The notes under the pieces: generated by a model | Told to the model about the DNA's origin: nothing | Databases searched by the model: none | Seen by the model: only the letters and a program-made list of their open reading frames with translations | From: an uncultured Bacillota bacterium | GTDB lineage: Bacteria > Bacillota_I > Bacilli_A > Erysipelotrichales > Coprobacillaceae | NCBI GenBank assembly: GCA_949290865.1 | Contig: CASETM010000099.1 | Coordinates: forward strand, 1-59,590 | Length of the DNA: 59,590 bases | Reading direction: 5' to 3' | Part shown: in pieces, positions 1 to 8,876 of the stretch | How positions within the stretch are numbered: position 1 is the first letter of the stretch | How the letters are laid out: each line of letters starts with the position of its first letter | Program-made: the position numbers and the translations under genes

Positions 1-18
1 CCGGCCTTTTTATATAAA

Positions 19-94
19 TGGTGGAGGTTAACGGGCTCGAACCGCTGACCCTCTGCTTGTAAGGCAGATGCTCTCCCAACTGAGCTAAACCTCC
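19..94 (-). tRNA. tRNA-Val (UAC)
   Basis: On the minus strand the acceptor arms GGAGGTT and AACCTCC pair, followed by discriminator A and an encoded CCA (19-21). The anticodon loop reads CTTACAA, giving anticodon UAC (59-61), read as valine. The T loop (GGTTCGAGCC) and D loop (AGCTCAGTTGGGAGAGC) are canonical. It is a single tRNA, transcribed toward the left edge of the window. Confidence 0.97.
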
Positions 95-110
95 ATCTCA
101 ACGCTTTCTT

Positions 111-139
111 ATATTATCATTTATATTTTTTGAAGTCAA
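111..139 (-). promoter_or_regulatory. Sigma-A promoter of tRNA-Val
   Basis: On the minus strand, TTGACT (134-139) and TAATAT (111-116) are separated by 17 bases. The predicted start lies about 10 bases before the tRNA 5' end. This is nearly consensus spacing and sequence. Confidence 0.8.
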
Positions 140-169
140 TACGAAAATAGAAAATGTATCCTAAAATTA

Positions 170-209
170 TAAAAAAATACCTGATTTTGTAAATTGTAAA
201 ATCAGGTAT
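170..209 (-). terminator. Rho-independent terminator of pgi
   Basis: A perfect 12-bp stem (177-188 with 198-209) with a 9-nt loop is followed on the minus strand by a run of T (170-177). It lies just after the pgi stop codon. Confidence 0.88.
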
Positions 210-222
210 CTGCTGTTTTTGA

Positions 223-1503
223 TTAATAACCAGGTTTACCTAAAAGTTTAAACATATTTTTCTTGTAAACTTCTACACCAGGCTGATTGAAAGGATTAAC
301 ACCTAAGAAATAAACTGACATCGCACATGACATTTCGAAGAAGTATACCATATATCCAAAACCATATGAATTCATCTTATCTAGTGTAATCAAAATATTT
401 GGAACATTTCCTGTATTGACGTGAGCATCGACTGTTCCTTCACATGCTTTTTTGTTAACATAGTCAACTGTTTTTCCAGCCAGATAGTTTAAACCATCCA
501 GATCATCTGGATCACTAGGAATTGTAATATCACCATTAGGTTCTTTTACCTGGAAAATTGTTTCATATAAAACTTTTGAACCTTCCTGGATGAATTGACC
601 TAATGAATGTAAATCAGTAGAGAAGACAGCACTGTGAGGAAGAATACCTTTGTTTTCTTTTCCTTCTGATTCACCATATAGCTGTTTCCACCATTCGGCA
701 ACATTGTTCAGCTGTAATTCGTATGTGACAAACATTTCTGCACTGTATCCCTGTTTATTCAGTAACTGTCTGGCAACACCATAACGGTATGCATCATTTG
801 TTTCAATGTTTGCATCATTGTATTTGTTCATGGCATCTTTAGCACCTTTTAACATTTCATCAATGTCAATTCCAGCCATTGCGATAGGGAACAGACCAAC
901 TGCGGTTAAGACAGAATAACGTCCACCAATATCATCTGGGACAACAAAAGTCACATACCCTTCATCTGTTGCCAGTTTTTTCAAGGCACCTTTTTCTTTA
1001 TCGGTAGTTGCAACGATTCTTTCTCTTGCTTCTTCTTTACCATAACGTTTTTCACACATTTCTTTAAAGATTCTAAAAGAAATAGATGTTTCAGTTGTTG
1101 TTCCTGATTTTGAAATAACATTTATGGCAAAATCTTTATTTTCAATATATTTAGCAACCTGTTTTATATAATTCGAAGAGAAAGTATTACCAACATAAAT
1201 AATTTCTACTTTATCATCTGAATATAAACCGTTAATAGCTTCAATTGCCGCACGTGCTCCTAAATAAGAACCACCAATTCCGCAAACTAATAAGACATCT
1301 ACTTTTTCTCTTAATTTGGCAGCAGTTTCTTTCATTAGTTTCACTTCGTCTTTATCGTAATTTTCAGGTAATTCTACCCAACCTAAAAAATCATTTCCAG
1401 CACCAGTTTTATTATGAATCATATCATGGATTTCTGCCACTTTGTCTTTGTACGATTCTAAATCTTCATTTAATTTTGCTTTTGATAAATCTAAAGTAAT
1501 CAT
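223..1503 (-). CDS. pgi: Glucose-6-phosphate isomerase
   Basis: Converts glucose 6-phosphate to fructose 6-phosphate in cytoplasmic glycolysis and gluconeogenesis. The 426-residue protein has the Gram-positive PGI layout: a first SIS domain with the [12 protein letters not shown] phosphate loop near residues 74-86, the [14 protein letters not shown] segment around 131-144, and the [14 protein letters not shown] motif near 190-205. The length is close to the usual 430-450. It begins directly after the S1-domain gene stop (1504), so the two are almost certainly cotranscribed, an arrangement also known from Bacillus (yugI near pgi). A strong terminator follows. Identification is by clear sequence recognition and nothing looks damaged. 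Confidence 0.97.
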   Translation of the reverse strand: MITLDLSKAKLNEDLESYKDKVAEIHDMIHNKTGAGNDFLGWVELPENYDKDEVKLMKETAAKLREKVDVLLVCGIGGSYLGARAAIEAINGLYSDDKVEIIYVGNTFSSNYIKQVAKYIENKDFAINVISKSGTTTETSISFRIFKEMCEKRYGKEEARERIVATTDKEKGALKKLATDEGYVTFVVPDDIGGRYSVLTAVGLFPIAMAGIDIDEMLKGAKDAMNKYNDANIETNDAYRYGVARQLLNKQGYSAEMFVTYELQLNNVAEWWKQLYGESEGKENKGILPHSAVFSTDLHSLGQFIQEGSKVLYETIFQVKEPNGDITIPSDPDDLDGLNYLAGKTVDYVNKKACEGTVDAHVNTGNVPNILITLDKMNSYGFGYMVYFFEMSCAMSVYFLGVNPFNQPGVEVYKKNMFKLLGKPGY

Positions 1504-1881
1504 TTAGTTTTCCTCCATTATACCTTGTTTTAACCAAATTTGCATCGCATCTGCTAAAGGCTTAAATCCTTTTGGAGTTTCAACAATAGGTTTACGTGGA
1601 TTTTTGTATAAGACTTTTTTGTCTTTTCTACGAAAACGATTGTCTATGGCTTTTAAGCTTAGTTTAGCGTGATTGCTTGTACGATCAAAATCAATGACTT
1701 TCACTCTTACCATATCATTGACGTGAACATAACTGTCGATACTTTTTACAAACTTATCTGAAATTTCTGAAATATGAATTAATCCAGAAGAATTATCAGG
1801 AAGAAGTGCAAAAGCACCATAAGGCTGAATACCTGTTATTTTGACATCTATGATATCTCCACGTTTTATAAGTTTTGTCAC
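1504..1881 (-). CDS. S1 RNA-binding domain protein (YugI/CvfD-like)
   Basis: A 125-residue protein with one S1/OB-fold domain over residues 5-75 (GDIIDVKITGIQPYGAFALL, then GLIHISEIS) and a basic then variable tail. The family (YugI/general stress protein 13, CvfD in streptococci) binds RNA or ribosomes and is linked to translation and stress physiology. That role is family knowledge, not visible here. The start ATG at 1881 is preceded on the minus strand by an AGGTGAAA ribosome binding site. Its stop abuts the pgi start, so the two share a transcript. Confidence 0.9.
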   Translation of the reverse strand: MTKLIKRGDIIDVKITGIQPYGAFALLPDNSSGLIHISEISDKFVKSIDSYVHVNDMVRVKVIDFDRTSNHAKLSLKAIDNRFRRKDKKVLYKNPRKPIVETPKGFKPLADAMQIWLKQGIMEEN

Positions 1882-1972
1882 TTGGTTTCACCTCTTATGA
1901 ATTGATTATAACATATTTTTCATATATGTTGTATTTAATAATGAAAAATAATAAAATATAAATTGTATTTTG

Positions 1973-1981
1973 TGATATAAT
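1973..1981 (+). promoter_or_regulatory. Extended -10 promoter for the NifU-like gene
   Basis: TGATATAAT forms an extended -10 element (TATAAT at 1976-1981). No convincing -35 hexamer lies 17 bases upstream. It is about 30 bases before the start codon. Confidence 0.55.
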
Positions 1982-2012
1982 AATGTAGTTGAATGAAAAA
2001 AAGGAGTCTATT

Positions 2013-2258
2013 ATGGAAAATATTGAAGAACAAATTATTACTGTTATTAATAAATTAAGACCTTATTTACAAAGAGATGGTGGAGACATTGAATTTGTAG
2101 AATTTAAAGAAGGAATTGTTTATGTGAAAATGTTAGGAGCATGTGCTGGCTGCAGTATGCTGGATGAAACTTTAAAAGATGGTGTTGAACAGATTTTACT
2201 GGAAGAAGTGCCAGGTGTTATTGAAGTCCAGAATATTTTGTCACCAGAACTGTATTAA
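2013..2258 (+). CDS. NifU C-terminal domain Fe-S scaffold protein
   Basis: An 81-residue protein that is only the NifU C-terminal (Nfu) domain. It binds an Fe-S cluster through the CAGC motif (Cys44 and Cys47) and passes it to client enzymes. The motif is preceded by the typical LRPYLQRDGGDIEFV segment at 15-29. The ATG at 2013 is preferred over an in-frame TTG at 1989 because AAGGAG lies at 2001-2006, correctly spaced. It is monocistronic as far as can be seen. Small stand-alone Nfu proteins like this are common in Firmicutes that use SUF. Confidence 0.93.
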   Translation: MENIEEQIITVINKLRPYLQRDGGDIEFVEFKEGIVYVKMLGACAGCSMLDETLKDGVEQILLEEVPGVIEVQNILSPELY

Positions 2259-2414
2259 AATGAAATAAAAATGAAACAGAATTTCTAAAAAAACATGATA
2301 TAGTTATATTATCAACATATCTCTTGCAAAGTTAGAGATAATGTAATATTATGTTTTTGTCGAATTTTTTATCATAAATCATCAGAATCATCTCACACTA
2401 GAAGTGGTGAGATT
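2259..2414 (+). other. Spacer between the NifU gene and the small ORF, with two hairpins
   Basis: The stretch holds a small hairpin (ATCTCT pairing with AGAGAT near 2319-2338) and a second one around 2394-2413 that would occlude the region just before the small ORF at 2415. No T-run terminator is evident. I see no other gene. Confidence 0.4.
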
Positions 2415-2528
2415 ATGGATGCAAGAAAACAGCAGCAAATCAAGATTGCCCATATATTGCAGTACTTGGGCCTCGATGATGAACTGATAGAAAAAATGAC
2501 ATCATTAAAAAAAGAAGAATATGAATAA
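2415..2528 (+). CDS. Possible 37-residue protein upstream of the SAM riboswitch
   Basis: An ATG ORF encoding 37 residues, starting MDARKQQQIKIAHILQYL, followed by an acidic segment (GLDDELIEKM) and a lysine/glutamate tail. It looks like one amphipathic helix plus a charged end. A weak GTGGTGAG ribosome binding site lies just upstream inside a hairpin (about 2394-2413). I recognise no family. The codons are normal for this genome, and the ORF fits exactly between the NifU gene and the riboswitch (which begins 6 bases after its stop). It could be a real small protein, a leader peptide or chance. Confidence 0.4.
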   Translation: MDARKQQQIKIAHILQYLGLDDELIEKMTSLKKEEYE

Positions 2529-2533
2529 AAAAG

Positions 2534-2641
2534 TCTCTTATTAAGAATCCACTAGATGAAGATCGATGATGTGGTGGCAACCCTAAATTTTAGAAGGTGC
2601 CTTGACTAAGCAAGTTTTTATAATTCTTGAACAATAAGAGA
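2534..2641 (+). promoter_or_regulatory. SAM-I (S-box) riboswitch upstream of metK
   Basis: A closing P1 helix pairs TCTCTTATT (2534-2542) with AATAAGAGA (2633-2641). Inside are the kink-turn-like GATGA segments, the hallmark GGCAACC (2576-2582) and the P3 segment AGAAGGTGCC (2592-2601). These are S-box signature elements. S-adenosylmethionine binding would stabilise P1 and favour the following terminator, switching off metK. Confidence 0.9.
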
Positions 2642-2678
2642 AAGCTTCCTGAATGCTTTCTCTTTAGGAAGCTTTTTT
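2641..2678 (+). terminator. SAM riboswitch expression-platform terminator
   Basis: The stem AAAGCTTCCT (2641-2650) pairs with AGGAAGCTTT (2666-2675) and is followed by T residues. It overlaps the 3' end of the P1 helix by one base, as expected for a transcriptional-attenuation S-box. Confidence 0.88.
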
Positions 2679-2697
2679 ATTGTGAAGGAGGAAGAAA

Positions 2698-3834
2698 ATG
2701 GAAAACAAAATATTATTTACATCAGAATCTGTTTCTGAAGGACATCCCGATAAAGTATGTGATCAGATCAGTGATGCTATACTTGATGAATGTCTGAAAC
2801 AGGATCCTCATTCAAGAGTTGCGTGTGAATGTTTTGCGACAACAAATCTGATCGTTATTGGTGGTGAAATCACAACACGTGCCCAGGTGGATTATGAACA
2901 GGTTGCAAGAGATGTATTAAAAGAAATCGGTTATGATGATGAAGACAAAGGAATGGATTATCGTACCTGTCAAATTCAGGTCGTTATGGACAGCCAGTCC
3001 AGTGATATTGCTTTAGGAACAAATGAAGATGTTGGTGGTGCTGGTGATCAGGGAATCATGTTTGGTTATGCCTGCCGTGAAACGGAAGGATATATGCCAC
3101 TGGCGATTTCTATTGCCCATCATCTGGTAAGATACGCTTCAGAATTAAGACATCAAGGACAGTTTCCATGGGCTAGACCCGATATGAAAGCGCAGGTAAC
3201 AATGGATTATACTCATGACCAACCAGCCATTGATACAATCCTGATGTCAATTCAGCATGATCCTGATTATGATGAAGATCAATTTAAAAAGTTTATTAAA
3301 GAAGAAATCATGGATGCTGTTGTAAAAAAATATGGATTTGGAACACAGTACAAAGTTCTGATCAATCCTACCGGACGTTTTGTTATTGGTGGACCACATG
3401 GTGATACTGGTTTAACGGGAAGAAAGATCATTGTTGATACATATGGGGGATATGCACGTCATGGTGGAGGTGCATTTTCTGGAAAAGATCCTTCAAAAGT
3501 CGATCGTTCAGCGGCTTATATGGCAAGATATATTGCTAAAAATATCGTTGCTGCGGGATTATGTGATAAAATTGAAATACAGCTGTCTTATGCCATTGGT
3601 GTCAAAGAACCAACTTCAGTTTACGTGGATACTTTTGGTAGTGAAAAGACAGATGTTGGAACGATCTTAAATGCGATCAAAGCGGAATTTGATCTTACAC
3701 CAGGGGGAATTATTCAGGCCTTGGGATTAAAAACTCCAGTTTATAAGCAAACTGCAGCATATGGTCATTTTGGAAGATCACATCTGCCTTGGGAAAAATT
3801 AGATAAGGTCGATGATTTAAAAAAATATCTTTAA
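2698..3834 (+). CDS. metK: S-adenosylmethionine synthetase
   Basis: Makes S-adenosylmethionine from methionine and ATP in the cytoplasm. The 378-residue protein shows the family motifs: GHPDKVCDQISDAILD near the N terminus, the GAGDQGIMFGYA ATP-binding motif near residue 115, and GGGAFSGKDPSKVDRSAAY near 255. It is slightly shorter than the usual 380-400. GGAGG at 2687-2691 sets the start. Expression is under the upstream SAM-I riboswitch, giving product feedback. The stop codon lies inside the 8-bp target duplication of an ISL3-type insertion, so the natural terminator is now about 1.5 kb away at 5381. Confidence 0.98.
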   Translation: MENKILFTSESVSEGHPDKVCDQISDAILDECLKQDPHSRVACECFATTNLIVIGGEITTRAQVDYEQVARDVLKEIGYDDEDKGMDYRTCQIQVVMDSQSSDIALGTNEDVGGAGDQGIMFGYACRETEGYMPLAISIAHHLVRYASELRHQGQFPWARPDMKAQVTMDYTHDQPAIDTILMSIQHDPDYDEDQFKKFIKEEIMDAVVKKYGFGTQYKVLINPTGRFVIGGPHGDTGLTGRKIIVDTYGGYARHGGGAFSGKDPSKVDRSAAYMARYIAKNIVAAGLCDKIEIQLSYAIGVKEPTSVYVDTFGSEKTDVGTILNAIKAEFDLTPGGIIQALGLKTPVYKQTAAYGHFGRSHLPWEKLDKVDDLKKYL

Positions 3835-3836
3835 AA
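3829..3836. repeat. IS target-site duplication, left copy
   Basis: CTTTAAAA immediately precedes the IS left end. An identical copy follows the right end at 5377-5384. It includes the last leucine codon and stop of metK. Confidence 0.92.
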
Positions 3837-5376
3837 GGCTCTGTGTCAAGAGTGGAGGGGAAGTAACTGAATAAGTTACTTCCTTTTTAAATAATGTCAT
3901 ACTTAAAACCAAGATGAAGAAGTATTCTTTTTCTCAGGTTTTGAAAATATCTATAGCCATAGGCATTACGTTTGACCAGTTTCACCTTATTATTCATGCT
4001 TTCAATGAATCCATTATTGAAGCATGTTTTTATTTTTTGATTTTTTCTCTTGTAGTATGTTGTATATGTCAGTGATCTTAGTATTGACGTGAACCAGTTT
4101 TTCCTGAAGTTTTTGGCAGTACCCATATAATAACGATTTTCTGTCCTGAAAATATGATCAAGCCAGTCATTTAATGCTTTCTTATAATCATTGTGTGGCT
4201 CATTAAGTATTTTCAGGAAGTTCTGATAAATGTCATAGTTGATTTTCAGCTCTTCACACGATTCAAGTTCAAGAACTGCCTGGACCAGTTGCCTGTTTGT
4301 CATGTGTTTTTTAAAGTATGGACGATACCATGCTTTCTTTTCGTCAAGTCTTTTTTTATACTGATCAAAAAGATGAAGATTTCTTTTGATAAGTTTTGAC
4401 AGAGAATCATCCTTAAGATTTTTGCAGCAGCTGATTCTTGCCTGCACCATGTTTTCTCTTACAAGTCTTGTATAATGAAATTTATCCGCAATGATCTGAG
4501 CATGAGGAAAGAGAGAATGCATGACTGAACGGAAAGCACCTGAGAGATCCATGACAATGATTCTGACTTTCTTGCGTTCATCGTAAGGAAATCTCATGAA
4601 ATAGTTTTTCAGATAGGAAGCACGTCTGTCTGCAATGATATCAATGGTTTTGCCAGTGATAGGATCAGTTATGTGAAAAGCAAAAGTGCCTTCATCAGCA
4701 GTGGCCCTGAATTCATCAATAGAGATCGTAGAAGGAAGATGATAGAATCTTAGAGGGATGTCTATATGATGATAAAACAGTCTGTAGACAGTGCTCTTAG
4801 AAAGACCCTGAGATCTGGCAAGTACAGCCATTGCAGTATTTTCTCTAAAGCCAAAAAGACAGGTTTGAGCTGCGATGGCAGTCAGTTTAGAATGAGGGAA
4901 TCTAAAAGGGATAGTATCCCTGAAATACTTACGGCAATGTTTGCATCTGTACCTTCTGTAGGTGACCTCGAGCACGGTCTTTAAATGCCCGTTTGAAGTA
5001 TGGGTAAGAAAGATTTTTCTGACGCCTTTAGAATCATGATGATCAACACATCCGCAATGAGGACAGGGCTTGTTCATTGAAGAAGATACGATATTAACAT
5101 ATTTGATAAGGGAACCATCAGGTTTGCGTTCGTATCTGAAACAGGAATCAGAATCAGGATAAGGCATAGGAAAAAACATTCCATTCATTGAATTTAATTC
5201 TAGCGATTTTAAGATATCATTGGTATAATTGGGATTGGACATAGAAAATAGCTCCTTTCTTTTTGTTTGTGGTGAACTAATTGTAAAACGAGTTATCGAC
5301 TATGTCTATTATTATATAAAAAACTGGAAGATAAAGTTTTAAAAGATAACTTCCCCTCCAGTTTTAGTATAGAGCC
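3837..5376 (-). mobile_element. Complete ISL3-family insertion sequence (1540 bp)
   Basis: The ends are imperfect inverted repeats of about 30 bp: the left end starts GGCTCT and contains GGAGGGGAAGT (3854-3864), and the right end carries the complement and finishes AGAGCC at 5376. The GGCTCT terminus and 8-bp direct duplications (CTTTAAAA) are ISL3-family hallmarks. It carries a single intact transposase on the minus strand. The perfect duplications and unbroken gene suggest a recent, potentially active insertion. Confidence 0.95.
3887..5242 (-). CDS. ISL3-family transposase
   Basis: A 451-residue cut-and-paste transposase. The N-terminal zinc-ribbon part has CPHCGCVDHH (about 60-69) and CKHC (about 95-98). 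A helix-turn-helix region around 125-155 (SQGLSKSTVYRLF) follows, then the DDE catalytic domain with candidate acids in SIDEFR (about 173-178), IIVMDLSGAF (about 225-234) and NGFIESMNN (Glu414). The length is typical for the family (about 430-450). It fills the element between the inverted repeats. The GAAAGGAGC ribosome binding site precedes ATG 5242 on the minus strand. There are no frameshifts or internal stops. Confidence 0.96.
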   Translation of the reverse strand: MSNPNYTNDILKSLELNSMNGMFFPMPYPDSDSCFRYERKPDGSLIKYVNIVSSSMNKPCPHCGCVDHHDSKGVRKIFLTHTSNGHLKTVLEVTYRRYRCKHCRKYFRDTIPFRFPHSKLTAIAAQTCLFGFRENTAMAVLARSQGLSKSTVYRLFYHHIDIPLRFYHLPSTISIDEFRATADEGTFAFHITDPITGKTIDIIADRRASYLKNYFMRFPYDERKKVRIIVMDLSGAFRSVMHSLFPHAQIIADKFHYTRLVRENMVQARISCCKNLKDDSLSKLIKRNLHLFDQYKKRLDEKKAWYRPYFKKHMTNRQLVQAVLELESCEELKINYDIYQNFLKILNEPHNDYKKALNDWLDHIFRTENRYYMGTAKNFRKNWFTSILRSLTYTTYYKRKNQKIKTCFNNGFIESMNNKVKLVKRNAYGYRYFQNLRKRILLHLGFKYDII

Positions 5377-5384
5377 CTTTAAAA
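5377..5384. repeat. IS target-site duplication, right copy
   Basis: CTTTAAAA, identical to 3829-3836, directly follows the IS right end. Confidence 0.92.
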
Positions 5385-5407
5385 AGGCTTGAATATATCA
5401 AGCTTTT
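5381..5407 (+). terminator. Original metK terminator, displaced by the IS
   Basis: AAAAAGGCTTGA pairs with TCAAGCTTTTTT over a 5-nt loop and runs into T. Removing the IS and one duplication would put this directly behind the metK stop codon. Confidence 0.82.
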
Positions 5408-5504
5408 TTATTTTACGTCCAAGACTACGTTAAATATTTCCGATTTCAAGTATAAATTTTTCGGTAAATATAGTATAATATAAATATCTAGAGGAGGAAT
5501 TAAT

Positions 5505-6035
5505 ATGAAGATTATATTAAGAGGAAAAAACATTGAAATTACTGATGCTATTGAAAAAAAAGTTGGTGACAAGCTATCAAAATTAGACAAATACTTCATT
5601 GTCAGTGAAAATGTGGAAGCCAAAGTATTAGTAAGAACTTATCCTTATGGACAAAAAATTGAAGTCACGATTCCTACTGAATATGTACTATTAAGAGCAG
5701 AAGTTGTAGAAGAAGATTTATACAACGCCATTGATCTGGTTATTGACAAACTGGAAGGGCAGATCAGAAAGTATAAAACAAGATTAAACAGAAAATCTAA
5801 AGATAATAAATTAGCTTTTAATATTGCTTCAATTGAACCACTGGAAGAAGAGGAAGAAGATGTTCTAGTAAAAACAAAAACCATCAATCCTAAACCAATG
5901 GATATGGAAGAAGCAATCATGCAAATGGAATTAATCGGTCACTCATTCTTCGTATATCGTGATACCGAAACATATTCAATCAGTATCGTATACCGTCGAA
6001 ATGATGGCGACTATGGATTGATCGAAACAGAATAG
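5505..6035 (+). CDS. hpf: Long-form ribosome hibernation promoting factor
   Basis: Binds the 30S decoding region and dimerises ribosomes into inactive 100S particles when growth slows. The 176-residue protein has the N-terminal S30AE/RaiA domain (residues 1-100, starting MKIILRGKNIEITDAIEKKV), a charged linker, and the C-terminal dimerisation domain (about 120-176, with KPMDMEEAIMQMELIGHSFFVYRDTET), so it is the long type found in Firmicutes. AGAGGAGGA at 5490-5498 sets the start. A TATAAT box at 5474-5479 is the likely promoter, just beyond the IS, so the gene should have kept its own promoter. A terminator follows. Confidence 0.95.
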   Translation: MKIILRGKNIEITDAIEKKVGDKLSKLDKYFIVSENVEAKVLVRTYPYGQKIEVTIPTEYVLLRAEVVEEDLYNAIDLVIDKLEGQIRKYKTRLNRKSKDNKLAFNIASIEPLEEEEEDVLVKTKTINPKPMDMEEAIMQMELIGHSFFVYRDTETYSISIVYRRNDGDYGLIETE

Positions 6036-6050
6036 AAAATATAATGAATA

Positions 6051-6079
6051 AAAAAAAGCATCTTAATGATGCTTTTTTT
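6051..6079. terminator. Bidirectional terminator after hpf
   Basis: A run of A (6051-6057), GCATC, loop TTAAT, GATGC and a run of T (6073-6079) form a symmetric hairpin between hpf and the convergent radical SAM gene. Confidence 0.85.
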
Positions 6080-6129
6080 CTTGCTTAAATGAGATGGCTG
6101 TCTTACTGGCATAAAAACAACGCATCCTG

Positions 6130-7080
6130 TTAAACAGGAACTTGTTTTTTGACAAGATCGCCTTGATATATATCCAATTCTTTCATTTTTTTATCAATAT
6201 CATTAATGATCGTTACTTTCTTTACTGACCATAGTGGAGCAATCAGATCATCAGCTTTTCCATCACCTGTTAATCTTTCAATGACGATATGTTCAGGAAT
6301 ATAGCGCAACTGTTCAACAACAAGATCGATATACTCCTGACGTGACAGCAATGAAAATTCATGCTGACTGTACATCTTTTCCAATCTGGTATTTTTAATA
6401 ACATATAGCATATGAATTTTAACTGCCTGAATATCCAGTTGACCGACAGTCTTGGCTGTTTCCAGCATCATTTCTTTTGTTTCATTGGGCAAACCATTGA
6501 TGATATGAACACAGACATCTAAATGATATTTTCTCAGCAGTGCTAAACCATCCAGAAATTCCTGGTATGTATGACCACGGTTGATCAGTTTACTGGTCTG
6601 TTCATGAATCGTTTGTAATCCCAATTCGATATAAATATCTTTTTTTGACTGAATTTGGGAGAGATACTGGACTGTTTGTTCATCAAGACAGTCTGGTCTG
6701 GTTGCCAGAGCAATACCTTTAACATTTTCTTTTTCTAAAAATGGTTCGATCATTTTTTGAATTTTGTCTAATGGACCATAAGTATTGGTATTGGCCTGAA
6801 AATATGCAATAAAGGCACACTGCGGCCATTTTGACTGCATCATTGATGATATTTTTGCAAACTGCTGTTCTAAGGAATCATGGATATCACCAGCATAGTC
6901 ACCAGATCCGCTGGCTGAGCAGAAGATGCATCCACCATAGCCTTTGGTACCATCACGATTGGGACAGGTAAAATCAGCATTTAAAGCGACTTTTGCGACT
7001 TTCTGATGGTATTTGTTCTTTAAAAAATAGTTGTATGTATGATAGCGTTTATTATCAAAACTATAAGGAAATTGATTCAT
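6130..7080 (-). CDS. YhcC/YtqA-type radical SAM protein (TIGR01212 family)
   Basis: A 316-residue radical SAM enzyme of the YhcC family. The cluster-binding cysteines have the family's unusual spacing, Cys39, Cys51 and Cys54 (CX11CX2C), rather than CX3CX2C. Segments NADFTCPNRDG and GLQTIHEQT match the Elp3-like barrel. The substrate of this family is not established. It is convergent with hpf and divergent from the ABC transporter genes, with only about 40 bases between the two starts. The minus-strand GGTGA just before ATG 7080 is a weak ribosome binding site. Confidence 0.88.
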   Translation of the reverse strand: MNQFPYSFDNKRYHTYNYFLKNKYHQKVAKVALNADFTCPNRDGTKGYGGCIFCSASGSGDYAGDIHDSLEQQFAKISSMMQSKWPQCAFIAYFQANTNTYGPLDKIQKMIEPFLEKENVKGIALATRPDCLDEQTVQYLSQIQSKKDIYIELGLQTIHEQTSKLINRGHTYQEFLDGLALLRKYHLDVCVHIINGLPNETKEMMLETAKTVGQLDIQAVKIHMLYVIKNTRLEKMYSQHEFSLLSRQEYIDLVVEQLRYIPEHIVIERLTGDGKADDLIAPLWSVKKVTIINDIDKKMKELDIYQGDLVKKQVPV

Positions 7081-7120
7081 ATTTATTCACCATCGTTATT
7101 ATAGCAAAGGAGGTTCGGTT

Positions 7121-8875
7121 ATGTCTTTAGAAATTGTTAATCTGACAAAAAAAATCAGCTTTAAGAAAGAAGAAATTGTTTTATTTGATCAGCTGAATAT
7201 CAGTTTTCCTGAATATGGAATGATTGGAATCTTTGGTGAAAGTGGTTGCGGTAAAACGACCTTGCTGCATCTGATTGCTGGTTTAGACAGGCAGTATGAA
7301 GGGAAGATACTGATCAATCAGAAAAATATTATTGATTTGCCGTATTATAATCGTGATTATATTGCCATGATCTATCAGGATTATCGTTTGTTTGATTTTT
7401 TGAATGTATATGAAAACTGTGTTATGTTTAACCGGATCAAAGGTACAGTTTTTTCTAAGAGAGAAGCTGATGAATTGTTGACTGTTTTTGGACTGGAGAA
7501 ATTTAAAAATAAGAAACTGAAAGATCTTTCAGGAGGGCAGAAACAAAGAGTAGCTATTGTCAGAGCTCTACTTTCACATTGTCCTATTATTTTATGTGAT
7601 GAGCCGACTGGAGCCTTAAATGAAGCAAACCGTCAACAGGTATACCGTTATTTAAAAAAATACAGTCGCAATCATCTTATTATCATGGTAAGTCACGATC
7701 AAAAGGCAATAGCTTACTGTGATTATTTTATAGATTTTCAGCATCTTCATCATCATTACGTTTTTTCATGGAGCAAGTATCATAAATATTATTTTGAATG
7801 TATACATAGACGCTCGCTGCTGTTGAAAGAAAGTCTGAAAATGCTGTATTTTCAAAAAAACAAACTAATGATGATATTTTTTTCGCAGATTTATATATTT
7901 TTGACAATGACACTTTTGATCACAGGGATAACGGGACTAAATGCATATTATACAGATCTGCAGGCAAACACAATCAATAATAACCTGATTTTTGTAACCA
8001 GAAAAAACAAACAGCCTTTTACAGTTCAAGAAATGGAAGAACTACATCTCAATTATCAGTATTTTCTCGATATTGGAACGATAAAAGGGCTGGATTTTTT
8101 TCTGTCTTCACCGATTGAAGAGAATCTTCAGCGCCATGAAATTATTGTTAACGAGGCTTTTTATGAAAAAATCAAGCAGAAAAAAATAACATATGGCATT
8201 AATGAGCAAAGTTTTTCATTCGTGATCAGACAGGTTATCAGAGACGATTATGAAGAACCAGTGATCTATTATGGGGATAAGACACTTACCGATGATCTGA
8301 AATTAATGACGATTGATGTGTCAACCGGTTATCGGTATGTCAAAAGCTATCATGATGTGTCTACCTGGATTGCTTGTCTGAGTGATGAGTATGAGGGATA
8401 CTGCCTGATAGCAGAGCGATTTCAGGCTTATGATCAGCTGATGACCTTGTGTCAGACTGTTTGCCTGGTTTTTATCATTATTGGTGCGATGATTGTGATC
8501 GTTTTGATGCTTTTTATACTGCTGTCAATGTTTTTTGAACTGCAGAAATACTATATTGTTTTTTTAAGCAATGGGATGAGCTTAAAACAGTTTTATTTTT
8601 TTCTGTTAAGAAAAATTTGGATAATCTGTTTTCATAATGCCGTGATATCATCTTTGTGCTGTTTTATGGCTATCAAGATGACAGATATTTGCGATATATC
8701 AGATCGTGTTTTGGGGATACCTCATATTTTCCAGTATCCGACATTATTTTTTTATGACTATGATATTTATATTGTATATGTCCTTGGCTATTTTCTGATT
8801 GGCATTTTACTGTTTGGGATGATGTCTATCCAGTTGAAAAGAATAAATATGATAGCAATTTTAAGGGAGGAGTAA
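7121..8875 (+). CDS. ABC transporter ATPase-permease fusion (MacB-like), first of a pair
   Basis: A 584-residue protein with an N-terminal ATPase (about 1-215): Walker A GESGCGKTT, signature LSGGQKQR and Walker B IILCDEPTG are all present. A C-terminal permease follows, with one membrane helix near 245-270, an extracytoplasmic stretch (about 270-440) and three more helices (about 450-580). This one-plus-three layout is MacB/FtsX-like. Such exporters in Firmicutes often handle peptides or bacteriocins, but no substrate gene is nearby. AAAGGAGG at 7106-7113 sets the start. One base separates it from the next gene, which has the same layout, suggesting a heterodimer. Confidence 0.88.
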   Translation: MSLEIVNLTKKISFKKEEIVLFDQLNISFPEYGMIGIFGESGCGKTTLLHLIAGLDRQYEGKILINQKNIIDLPYYNRDYIAMIYQDYRLFDFLNVYENCVMFNRIKGTVFSKREADELLTVFGLEKFKNKKLKDLSGGQKQRVAIVRALLSHCPIILCDEPTGALNEANRQQVYRYLKKYSRNHLIIMVSHDQKAIAYCDYFIDFQHLHHHYVFSWSKYHKYYFECIHRRSLLLKESLKMLYFQKNKLMMIFFSQIYIFLTMTLLITGITGLNAYYTDLQANTINNNLIFVTRKNKQPFTVQEMEELHLNYQYFLDIGTIKGLDFFLSSPIEENLQRHEIIVNEAFYEKIKQKKITYGINEQSFSFVIRQVIRDDYEEPVIYYGDKTLTDDLKLMTIDVSTGYRYVKSYHDVSTWIACLSDEYEGYCLIAERFQAYDQLMTLCQTVCLVFIIIGAMIVIVLMLFILLSMFFELQKYYIVFLSNGMSLKQFYFFLLRKIWIICFHNAVISSLCCFMAIKMTDICDISDRVLGIPHIFQYPTLFFYDYDIYIVYVLGYFLIGILLFGMMSIQLKRINMIAILREE

Positions 8876-8876
8876 T

